Source: Flavobacteriaceae bacterium
GTDB lineage: Bacteria > Bacteroidota > Bacteroidia > Flavobacteriales > Flavobacteriaceae
DNA length: 6,262 nucleotides
Reading direction: 5' to 3'
Assembly (NCBI GenBank): GCA_020435885.1
Contig: JAGQYU010000197.1
Location: forward strand, 1 to 6,262
A model generated the notes under the pieces. The model was not told where the DNA came from and did not search any database. It was given only the letters and a program-made list of their open reading frames with translations. Positions within the stretch are counted from its first letter, which is position 1, and each line of letters starts with the position of its first letter. This document shows, in pieces, positions 1 to 5,529 of the stretch. The translations under genes were made by a program, and so were the position numbers.

Positions 1-1
1 T

Positions 2-1153
2 ATGAAATTCAACACTAAAACCATCCACGGAGGGCAACACCCTGATGAAGCAACAGGAGCTGTAATGCCACCTATTTACCAAACTTCTACATATGCTCAA
101 TCCAGTCCCGGGAAGCATAAAGGGTATGAATATTCACGTGCTGCCAACCCTACCCGTACGGCGTTGGAAGCTAATTTAGCGGCTATTGAGAATGGTACTC
201 ATGGTTTTGCTTTTTCATCTGGTTTAGCAGCATTGGATTGTGTATTGAAATTGCTAAACCCCGGTGATGAGGTAATTGCTGGAGACGATCTATATGGAGG
301 AAGTTATAGAATGTTTACCCGAATGTTTCAGAAATATGGACTGAAATTTCATTTTATAAATACTGAGAATCCTGAAAATATATCTATATATTTAAATGAT
401 AAAACTAAGTTGATTTGGTTGGAAACCCCGACCAATCCTTTAATGAAAATAGCTGATATTGAAGCTATTTCTAATATAGTTAAACAAAATAACAAAGCTA
501 TTTTAGTAGCAGTTGATAATACTTTTGCAACTCCATATTTGCAACTTCCTTTAGAGTTAGGCGCCGATATAGTGATGCATTCGGCTACTAAGTACCTTGG
601 TGGACATTCTGATGTGATTATGGGAGCCTTAATTGTTAAAGATAAGTCTTTGGCAGAACAAATACATTTCATACAATTTGCAGGAGGAGCCATTGCAGGT
701 CCTCAAGATTCTTTTTTGGTGTTGAGAGGCATCAAAACATTGCACCTCCGTATGCAACGCCATTGCGAAAATGGTATGGCTATTGCAAAATTTTTAAAAG
801 AACACCCAAAAGTTGAAGAAGTTTTTTACCCTGGCCTTAAAGATAATAGGGGATATGCAACTGCAAAAAAACAAATGAAAGATTTTGGCGGAATGGTTTC
901 TTTTAAATTAAAAAACTCTTCAAAAGAACAGGTTTTTAAAGTATTGGAAAGTTTTGAATTATTTACACTAGCGGAATCGTTGGGTGGTGTAGAGAGCTTG
1001 GTAAATCACCCCGTAACAATGACCCATGCTTCAATTCCAGCTGAGGTAAGAGAAAAAATAGGAATAACAGATTCTCTTATAAGATTAAGTGTTGGTGTTG
1101 AGGATATTGATGATTTGTTAAAAGACTTGGGAAATGCTTTAGAGGAAGCTTAG
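2..1153 (+). CDS. metB: Cystathionine gamma-synthase / gamma-lyase family PLP enzyme
   Basis: This is a complete 383-residue enzyme of the Cys/Met-metabolism PLP family (fold type I), close in length to E. coli MetB (386). It acts in the cytoplasm in trans-sulfuration: either joining an activated homoserine with cysteine to make cystathionine, or cleaving cystathionine to cysteine. Visible landmarks are YSRAANPTR (residues 44-52; Tyr44 and Arg46 contact PLP phosphate from the neighbouring subunit), the phosphate-binding SSGLAAL turn (72-78), Tyr98 stacking on the cofactor, Asp172 in DNTFATPYLQ binding the pyridine nitrogen, Lys197 in HSATKYLGGHSD as the Schiff-base lysine, ESLGGVESL (325-333) and the carboxylate-binding Arg361. 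The start is two bases into the window, so its promoter and leader are not visible, but MKFNTKTIHGG is a normal N-terminus for the family. Sequence motifs do not separate synthase (metB) from lyase (metC/mccB-like); family membership is near certain and the symbol is tentative. Its stop overlaps the convergent gene's stop. Confidence 0.93.
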   Translation: MKFNTKTIHGGQHPDEATGAVMPPIYQTSTYAQSSPGKHKGYEYSRAANPTRTALEANLAAIENGTHGFAFSSGLAALDCVLKLLNPGDEVIAGDDLYGGSYRMFTRMFQKYGLKFHFINTENPENISIYLNDKTKLIWLETPTNPLMKIADIEAISNIVKQNNKAILVAVDNTFATPYLQLPLELGADIVMHSATKYLGGHSDVIMGALIVKDKSLAEQIHFIQFAGGAIAGPQDSFLVLRGIKTLHLRMQRHCENGMAIAKFLKEHPKVEEVFYPGLKDNRGYATAKKQMKDFGGMVSFKLKNSSKEQVFKVLESFELFTLAESLGGVESLVNHPVTMTHASIPAEVREKIGITDSLIRLSVGVEDIDDLLKDLGNALEEA

Positions 1154-1947
1154 AAGCTACCTAGATCATACACAGCACCAAAACTTAAAAAAATTAAAGT
1201 ATCATTGTGTTTACTTCCTGATAGCTCATGAGGGGCATCTAGACCTTCTATCCTATCAGAAAAGAAGTATTGCCATCTAGCATCAAGTACTAATTGAACA
1301 TCTCCTAATTTATAGCGGGTACCGGCACTTAAGGTTAAAGAAAACGTAGTGTCTGGTTCTAAAAATACGGCATCTACTTGCCATGGCCCAGGTAATGTTC
1401 CTTCAGGATTATTTACATAATCACCTCCATTATGAGTAGTGGTTAGAGTAGGGGTAAATTTACTGAAATGGAGTCCAGCACTTACATAAGGAGCGAATTT
1501 ATCATTATCATTAAATAGCAGACCGTAATCCTCCAAATTTTTAAAATAATATTCCATCTGCATACCTACATCCCATAACTTGGTAGTTCCGGTCATTGCT
1601 CTTAATCTTGCACCCAAATCATTTTGTAATTTGGCATATTCTCCTTTATGTTCTAAATCGGAATTTGTATAAAAAGAAAAATCAGTCTTTAATTTAAAGT
1701 GATCAGAAAAATAGCTAGAGCCATTTCTCCAATTATAGTTACTACCATAAAAACTTAAGTAATGCGATAGCGAAATACCAAAACTAGTTGGTGTACTACT
1801 AGGTAAATGGTTTGCTTGACCGTAATCGGTTTGCATAAATATAGGGCCAAATGTTAAGCCAACCTCATGACTCAAATTTCGCTGAGCAAATAAACCTGAG
1901 AAAGAAAATAAGGTAATTAAAGCAATTAATTTTAATGAAAACTTCAT
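1150..1947 (-). CDS. Secreted, probable outer-membrane beta-barrel protein (THC0290_0291-like)
   Basis: This gene encodes a 265-residue exported protein. Residues 1-22 (MKFSLKLIALITLFSFSGLFAQ) form a classical signal peptide: Lys at 2 and 6, a hydrophobic core, and cleavage probably after Ala21 or Gln22. The mature part is rich in aromatic and alternating polar/hydrophobic strands (for example DVGMQMEYYF, PYVSAGLHFS, FSLTLSAGTRYKLG, LIFLSFGAVYDLGSF) and ends in Phe, as in outer-membrane barrels. The start of the mature region (HEVGLTFGPIFMQTDYGQ...FGISLSHYLSF) resembles the flavobacterial THC0290_0291 family, which has no known function; that match is from memory. The reading frame stays open upstream to a TTG at 1980, but the ATG at 1947 places the signal peptide correctly and has an AAGGG stretch 8 nt upstream, so I chose it. 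The gene stands alone: 110 nt of AT-rich DNA separate it from the ATL gene upstream, and I see no convincing promoter there. Its TAA overlaps the TAG of the convergent PLP enzyme. Confidence 0.82.
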   Translation of the reverse strand: MKFSLKLIALITLFSFSGLFAQRNLSHEVGLTFGPIFMQTDYGQANHLPSSTPTSFGISLSHYLSFYGSNYNWRNGSSYFSDHFKLKTDFSFYTNSDLEHKGEYAKLQNDLGARLRAMTGTTKLWDVGMQMEYYFKNLEDYGLLFNDNDKFAPYVSAGLHFSKFTPTLTTTHNGGDYVNNPEGTLPGPWQVDAVFLEPDTTFSLTLSAGTRYKLGDVQLVLDARWQYFFSDRIEGLDAPHELSGSKHNDTLIFLSFGAVYDLGSF

Positions 1948-2057
1948 GAATATGACCCTTTTTGCTGCGCAATTTAACAAAAAATTACTAATGCTGTATT
2001 TAATTAATTAAGAAATAAAACTATGATTAAAGTATTTTATTGTAATTACCATAACTT

Positions 2058-2387
2058 TTATAAGTTTTTTGATGGATCCCAAAAGAGAGATTCAAAATCG
2101 ACTACCTGTAAGTTTTTAACTTTTATACCTTCATTTTCAAGTAATTGCTGCATTAGATTGATACCACTAAAGTGATGTTTGCCAGTTAATATACCGTTTC
2201 TGTTTACTACTCTATGAGCCGGTACTGTATCGTCCGTACTGCTGGCGTTTAATGCCCAACCTACCATACGGGCTGATCTTGCAGCACCTAGGTATTTTGC
2301 TATGGCACCATAAGATGTTACCCTGCCATAAGGAATTTTCCTCGCCACTTCATAAACTTTTTCAAAAAAATTATCATTAGAACTCAT
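2058..2387 (-). CDS. Alkyltransferase-like (ATL) protein of the MGMT family, active-site Cys replaced by Ala
   Basis: This 109-residue protein matches the C-terminal DNA-binding domain of O6-methylguanine-DNA methyltransferases. Visible signatures are IPYGRVTSYGAIAKYLG (18-34; Tyr26 is the probable residue for flipping the nucleotide phosphate), SARMVGWALN (38-47; Arg40 is the probable arginine finger) and PAHRVVNRNG (56-65). A true alkyltransferase has PCHR here; the cysteine is Ala57, so the protein cannot accept an alkyl group. By analogy with S. pombe Atl1 and E. coli YbaZ/Atl (PWHR), it should bind O6-alkylguanine and flag it for nucleotide excision repair. The length fits stand-alone ATL proteins (about 100-110 residues). 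Its ATG overlaps the trmB stop as ATGA, so it is cotranscribed and probably translationally coupled to trmB; this pairing says nothing specific about its role. Databases often name such genes 'MGMT family protein' or 'methylated-DNA--cysteine methyltransferase'; the second name would be wrong here. Confidence 0.9.
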   Translation of the reverse strand: MSSNDNFFEKVYEVARKIPYGRVTSYGAIAKYLGAARSARMVGWALNASSTDDTVPAHRVVNRNGILTGKHHFSGINLMQQLLENEGIKVKNLQVVDFESLFWDPSKNL

Positions 2388-3061
2388 AGCTCATATGTTG
2401 GTCTGAACTTTAAGTAAGTAATGGCTTTTTTATCTTCCAGAAACTTTTTTTCGTAAAAGGTTTGCGTTAAAACAGCCTCTTCAGGAGCATGAGGATTATT
2501 ATATATATCGTGATGAGCATATAATATTTCATGGTTACCTTCCTGTAAAAGCCCTAATGTGTAACCATGTAAGAACTCACTGTCAGTTTTTAAATGTACA
2601 ATACCATTAGGCTTCAGAATTTTCTGGTACATTTTTAAAAATTCAGGATTCGTTAGCCTATGCTTTGTACGTTTGAACTTAATTTGAGGGTCAGGAAAAG
2701 TGATCCATATTTCATCAACTTCATTTTCACCAAAACAACTATCAATCAACTCAATTTGAGTTCTCAAAAAAGCAACATTGTTAAGATTTTCTTCAATAGC
2801 AGTTTTGGCACCTCTCCAAAATCGAGCCCCTTTAATGTCAATACCAATATAATTGAAATTGGGGTTTTGCCTAGCCAGTGCAATAGTGTATTCGCCTTTG
2901 CCGCAGCCCAATTCTAGTAAAATAGGGTTATTGTTTTTAAAACACGAATTCCAGCTACCTTTTAATGATAGTCCTTCTAAAACTTCTTTTCTGGAAGGTT
3001 GTATTACATTTGGAAAGGTTTCGTTTTCACGGAAACGTTTTAATTTATTTTTGCTGCCCAA
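2384..3061 (-). CDS. trmB: tRNA (guanine-N7-)-methyltransferase, TTG start
   Basis: This 225-residue SAM-dependent methyltransferase forms m7G at position 46 in the variable loop of tRNAs. Motif I is LLELGCGKGEYT (48-59) and the acidic residue after strand 2 is Asp75 in YIGIDIKGARFW. The TrmB signature TFPDPQIKFKRTKHRL (121-136) keeps the FPDP core and the basic patch. The C-terminal HLKTDSEFLHGYT (156-168) and the ETFYEKKFL-like segment (TQTFYEKKFLEDKKAITYLKF) are also typical. The start is a TTG at 3061: the next in-frame ATG is near residue 143, after motif I, and the upstream frame closes with a stop five codons before the TTG without offering an ATG, GTG or TTG. The resulting MGSKNKLKRF N-terminus is the usual one in this group. 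No Shine-Dalgarno sequence is visible. It lies 26 nt downstream of the DUF6341 gene and overlaps the following ATL gene by 4 nt, so all three probably form one transcript. Confidence 0.95.
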   Translation of the reverse strand: MGSKNKLKRFRENETFPNVIQPSRKEVLEGLSLKGSWNSCFKNNNPILLELGCGKGEYTIALARQNPNFNYIGIDIKGARFWRGAKTAIEENLNNVAFLRTQIELIDSCFGENEVDEIWITFPDPQIKFKRTKHRLTNPEFLKMYQKILKPNGIVHLKTDSEFLHGYTLGLLQEGNHEILYAHHDIYNNPHAPEEAVLTQTFYEKKFLEDKKAITYLKFRPTYEL

Positions 3062-3087
3062 AATGTAAATTATTGATTATGTAGAGA

Positions 3088-3288
3088 TTAAGAAAGGTCT
3101 CCTGTTCTTTTAAATTTGGAAAGTTGGCCTAACCAATAGAACAATGCAATAAAGCCAATTATTACCAAAACAACATTCACAGCATTAGATATCCACCATC
3201 CATCCATAGATCTAAAAGCGTCATATGGTATAAATAATATGTTTGTAAAAAAATCTCCTATGGCTCTAAAAATATTGTTAGCAATCAT
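3088..3288 (-). CDS. DUF6341-like small membrane protein
   Basis: This is a 66-residue protein of unknown function. Residues 5-20 form an aromatic, amphipathic segment (NIFRAIGDFFTNILFI) leading into IPYDAFR (20-26). A Trp-Trp pair (31-32) precedes a single hydrophobic membrane helix (about 35-54), followed by a short tail with Lys58, Lys60 and Arg61. This layout (FFxNxLFIPYD, WW, one helix, YWxxQL) matches, from memory, the flavobacterial DUF6341 family. Members of that family have sometimes been labelled 'uracil phosphoribosyltransferase', apparently because upp lies nearby; nothing in this protein supports an enzymatic role. It opens the minus-strand cluster with trmB and the ATL gene and is divergent from the DUF6427 gene across 41 nt. 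The ATG gives the conserved N-terminal helix and has no visible Shine-Dalgarno. Inner-membrane location is inferred from the helix and the basic C-terminal flank. Confidence 0.85.
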   Translation of the reverse strand: MIANNIFRAIGDFFTNILFIPYDAFRSMDGWWISNAVNVVLVIIGFIALFYWLGQLSKFKRTGDLS

Positions 3289-3304
3289 ATCTTAAGTATA
3301 TTTA
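3275..3304 (+). promoter_or_regulatory. Candidate promoter for the DUF6427 gene
   Basis: TTG at 3275-3277 and TATATTTA at 3297-3304 are separated by 19 nt. This fits a Bacteroidota sigma promoter (TTG at -33, TAnnTTTG at -7) with one mismatch in the last -7 position. Transcription would begin at about 3308-3311, leaving a leader of about 20 nt before the ATG at 3330. The -33 part falls inside the first codons of the divergent DUF6341 gene. AT-rich DNA gives such matches by chance, so confidence is modest. Confidence 0.35.
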
Positions 3305-3308
3305 CGGG

Positions 3309-3316
3309 CAAAAGTA
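3309..3316 (-). promoter_or_regulatory. Candidate Bacteroidota -7 element for the DUF6341-trmB-ATL cluster
   Basis: Read on the minus strand, this stretch is TACTTTTG, an exact match to the Bacteroidota -7 consensus TAnnTTTG. It lies 20 nt upstream of the DUF6341 ATG, which would give a leader of about 15 nt. A clean TTG at -33 is missing; the nearest candidate is TTAG (plus-strand 3337-3340), inside the start of the DUF6427 gene. The call rests on the motif and its position only. Confidence 0.4.
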
Positions 3317-3329
3317 AAAAATATTCATA

Positions 3330-4244
3330 ATGATTGCTAAATTTTTTAATAAAACTAAACCTATGAATACTCTCATAGAGTTAGTTTTGTTGGTGATCTT
3401 CTTTTTGTTTACTTTTTTAAACGATGTTAGTGGCGTAGAGGTTTCAACCATTTTTTCCAGATTATTTTTGTTGCTAATAGTTTTACTAAGCCTTTTTTTG
3501 ACAAACTTTATTGTACGAAAGAACAGTTTAAGTAAGAAGAACTCTTACGTTATTTTACTGTTTGTATTGTTTATAGGGATGTTTCCTAATACTATGTTAT
3601 CAAAAGAAATATTGCTTAGTAACTTTTTTTTATTGATAGCCTACAGAAGAATTTATAGTCTACGATCGCAAAAGAATACAACCGAAAAACTGTTTGACAG
3701 TGCTTTTTGGATTGGTGTTGCAACAGTTATACACCCATGGTGTATTTTGTTTACAGCCCTTATCTATTCTGCGTTGAATGCTTTTAATAAATTAACCTTA
3801 CGAAATGCGATTATACCCTTAGTAGGCGTTATAACGCCTTTGTTTCTATATGGTGTTTATTTGTATGCAACAGATCAGTTTACTGATGAAACCTTTCAAT
3901 TATTATATGGATTTGACTTCAGTAAATACAATTCGTTGAGCGTTGTAGTTCCTTTGGCATTAGTGTTGGGGATGTTATTATGGACTGTTATTCCTACCAC
4001 GTTTCAGATCATATCCGTAAATAATGAATTTAGAGCTTCATGGGCTATTTTAGTATTTAATTTGATATTGAGTATGGTAGTAATAATACCTTCTCCAGTA
4101 AAGGATGGATCAGAACTTTTGTATCTATTCTTTCCGGCTTCATTAGTATTTACAAATTATTTGGAACGAGTAAAAGAAAAATGGTTCAAAGAGGTTTTTC
4201 TTTACTTGTTTGTTACGGTTACAATAGCAGTGTATTTTTTATAG
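3330..4244 (+). CDS. DUF6427-like multi-pass membrane protein
   Basis: This is a 304-residue, very hydrophobic integral membrane protein of unknown function. Hydrophobic stretches suggest roughly eight to ten membrane helices, at about residues 15-30, 40-62, 72-88, 94-106, 123-150 (long, perhaps two), 159-180, 203-228, 236-255, 262-278 and 285-303. Basic loops occur around 63-72 (RKNSLSKKN) and 106-120 (RRIYSLRSQKNTTEK). A conserved-looking polar feature inside the membrane is HPWC (135-138). The N-terminus MIAKFFNKTKPMNTLIELVLL fits the flavobacterial DUF6427 family as I recall it, supporting the ATG at 3330 over the Met at residue 12. There is no signal peptide apart from the first helix and no recognisable catalytic or transporter motif. 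It is divergent from DUF6341 and convergent with upp, an arrangement I recall as common in flavobacteria; that association is the only functional clue. Its TAG directly abuts the upp stop codon on the other strand, giving a 6-nt coding overlap and no room for a separate terminator. Confidence 0.87.
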   Translation: MIAKFFNKTKPMNTLIELVLLVIFFLFTFLNDVSGVEVSTIFSRLFLLLIVLLSLFLTNFIVRKNSLSKKNSYVILLFVLFIGMFPNTMLSKEILLSNFFLLIAYRRIYSLRSQKNTTEKLFDSAFWIGVATVIHPWCILFTALIYSALNAFNKLTLRNAIIPLVGVITPLFLYGVYLYATDQFTDETFQLLYGFDFSKYNSLSVVVPLALVLGMLLWTVIPTTFQIISVNNEFRASWAILVFNLILSMVVIIPSPVKDGSELLYLFFPASLVFTNYLERVKEKWFKEVFLYLFVTVTIAVYFL

Positions 4245-4892
4245 TTTGATACCGTAGGAAAGATCACCCGCATCGCCAAGGCCTGGCACTATATAACCTC
4301 TAGAAGTAAGAGCATCATCTACCGCAGCAATCCATAAATGGGTGTTTTTAGGGAAAACTTCAGAAGCATAAGCTATACCTTCAGTAGAACCTATGATAGA
4401 TACTATATGAATTTGTTTAGGTTTTCCATGATCTTTAAGAGCCATCATTGTATTTTCTAATGTTTTTCCGGTGGCAAGCATAGGGTCAGCCATAATAAAT
4501 GTTTTGTTTTCTATTGAAGGAGAGGCCAGATATTTAACAATTACTTCAAAAGAATCTTCATTATCATGATGATGTCTGTAGGCAGATATAAAAGCGTTTT
4601 CTGCCCTATCAAAATAATTGAGCAGTCCATTATGTAAAGGTAATCCGGCTCTTAAAATAGAACATAATACTAATTCATCATCAAAAGTGGCTACTTCTTT
4701 ACTGCCCAAAGGCGTTTTAATGTTTTTTGGTGTATAATTTAGCTCTTTACTTAATTCGTAACTTAGAATTTCGCCAATGCGTTCTATATTTTTTCTAAAT
4801 CGAAGCGGGTCTTTTTGAATAGATACATCACGTATCTCACTAATAAACTGATTTAGAACAGAATTGGTTAAACCTAAGTTGTGTATGATCAT
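4239..4892 (-). CDS. upp: Uracil phosphoribosyltransferase
   Basis: This 217-residue cytoplasmic enzyme makes UMP and pyrophosphate from uracil and PRPP, the main pyrimidine-base salvage step. It is slightly longer than the E. coli enzyme (208). The family motifs are in order: LCSILRAGLPLHNGLL (76-91), the PRPP-binding loop MADPMLATGKT (134-144, with the acid at Asp136), IIGSTEGI (166-173) and the C-terminal uracil-binding GYIVPGLGDAGD (199-210). The loop has LATGKT where E. coli has LATGGS, a change seen in many upp proteins and not expected to abolish activity. The ATG at 4892 fits the family N-terminus. The gene has its own AT-rich upstream region (4893-5043), shared divergently with the BON-LysM gene. 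A weak -7-like TAGATTTT reads on the minus strand at 4927-4934, but no good -33 partner is seen. Its terminal CTA TAA overlaps the end of the convergent DUF6427 gene. Confidence 0.97.
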   Translation of the reverse strand: MIIHNLGLTNSVLNQFISEIRDVSIQKDPLRFRKNIERIGEILSYELSKELNYTPKNIKTPLGSKEVATFDDELVLCSILRAGLPLHNGLLNYFDRAENAFISAYRHHHDNEDSFEVIVKYLASPSIENKTFIMADPMLATGKTLENTMMALKDHGKPKQIHIVSIIGSTEGIAYASEVFPKNTHLWIAAVDDALTSRGYIVPGLGDAGDLSYGIKL

Positions 4893-4988
4893 TTTCTTGA
4901 AAGATTATTGCCAGTAAAATTACATTAAAATCTATAAAAACATAATGCTTTTATAACACTAAAACTGATTTTTTAATGTAAATAATTG

Positions 4989-4996
4989 TATCTTCA
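4989..4996 (+). promoter_or_regulatory. Possible -7 element for the BON-LysM gene
   Basis: TATCTTCA in the context TTGTATCTTCAC resembles the Bacteroidota -7 box TAnnTTTG with two mismatches at its end. It would start transcription near 5000-5003 and leave a leader of about 40 nt that is almost entirely A and T and has no Shine-Dalgarno, a leader type typical of well-expressed Bacteroidota genes. No TTG is present at the expected -33 distance, so this is a weak call. The remainder of the 151-nt gap 4893-5043 shows no other feature I can support. Confidence 0.25.
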
Positions 4997-5043
4997 CAAG
5001 ATCAAAAAACAATTTTTTAATCAAAAACTAAATTTAAAACATT

Positions 5044-5508
5044 ATGGGAATTTTTTCTTTCATTAAAGATGCCGGAGCCAAAATATTTGGTGTTGGAAAA
5101 ACATCAGCACAAGAAGCGGCTGAATCTGCAGCAGATAAAGCTGTCAAATTAGTAAATGCCGTTGAAGCACTTGATTTCGGTGTAAAAGATTTAGACATTG
5201 TTGTAGATGGTGATACTGCTACCGTTTATGGCGAGGCTGCTGACCAGGCTACTAGAGAAAAAGTTGTGTTAGTAGTTGGAAATACTGAAGGTATCGCTTC
5301 TGTTGACGATAGAATGACTACTGCCGTACAAGAACCTGAAGCACAGTTTCACACAGTTGTTAAAGGAGATTCATTGAGCAAAATTGCTAAAACCTATTAT
5401 GGAAATGCCATGAAGTATCCGGTAATTTTTGAAGCCAACAAACCAATGCTTACTGATCCTGATAAAATATATCCGGGGCAAGTATTGCGTATACCCAATT
5501 TAGATTAA
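5044..5508 (+). CDS. lysM: BON-LysM protein, Kbp/YgaU-like (potassium-binding protein family)
   Basis: This 154-residue protein has a short N-terminal segment MGIFSFIKDAGAKIFG, a BON domain (about 30-93; DIVVDGDTATVYGEAADQ...VGNTEGIASVDDRM) and a C-terminal LysM domain (about 101-151; FHTVVKGDSLSKIAKTYYGN...IFEANKPML...DPDKIYPGQVLRIP). Order, length and the end motifs closely match E. coli Kbp/YgaU (149 residues), which binds K+ in the cytoplasm and changes shape on binding. There is no signal peptide or lipobox here either, so the product is probably cytoplasmic despite the common label 'peptidoglycan-binding protein LysM'. Whether it binds potassium in this organism is inferred from similarity. 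The gene is transcribed alone: the divergent upp gene lies upstream, and a hairpin terminator follows 21 nt after the TAA. Database symbols include lysM, ygaU and kbp. Confidence 0.93.
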   Translation: MGIFSFIKDAGAKIFGVGKTSAQEAAESAADKAVKLVNAVEALDFGVKDLDIVVDGDTATVYGEAADQATREKVVLVVGNTEGIASVDDRMTTAVQEPEAQFHTVVKGDSLSKIAKTYYGNAMKYPVIFEANKPMLTDPDKIYPGQVLRIPNLD

Positions 5509-5529
5509 TTAACTTTTTTCTGTGACAAT

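Noticed and set aside
349..693. Minus-strand open frame of 114 codons
   Set aside because: It lies entirely inside the PLP enzyme gene on the opposite strand; the protein has no recognisable features, whereas the plus-strand frame has every family motif.
1145..1158. Short direct repeat GAAGCT at 1145-1150 and 1153-1158 around the convergent stops
   Set aside because: Six bases repeated twice is not more than chance, and the first copy encodes the last codons of the PLP enzyme.
1948..1980. N-terminal extension of the outer-membrane protein gene from a TTG at 1980
   Set aside because: The extra 11 residues would precede a well-formed signal peptide that begins at the ATG at 1947, which also has an AAGGG stretch at proper spacing.
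2000..2011. 12-bp palindrome TTAATTAATTAA between the ATL gene and the outer-membrane protein gene
   Set aside because: It is purely A and T in a very AT-rich spacer, where such palindromes arise by chance; it has no T-run or GC stem to be a terminator and no match to a known operator.
2053..2066. Possible hairpin AACTT-TTAT-AAGTT at the end of the ATL gene
   Set aside because: The 5-bp, almost GC-free stem overlapping the stop codon is too weak to call as an intrinsic terminator.
2660..2917. Plus-strand open frame of 85 codons
   Set aside because: It is the antisense shadow of trmB, has no family features, and no promoter or ribosome site was seen.
2853..3068. Plus-strand open frame of 71 codons
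   Set aside because: It is antisense to the start of trmB; its sequence reflects the reverse complement of the conserved SAM motif.
3088..3288. DUF6341 gene as a toxin of a type I system or a phage holin, given its size and single helix
   Set aside because: It sits at the head of a housekeeping cluster, has a conserved FFxNxLFIPYD segment unlike toxins or holins, and no antisense RNA or lysis gene is nearby.
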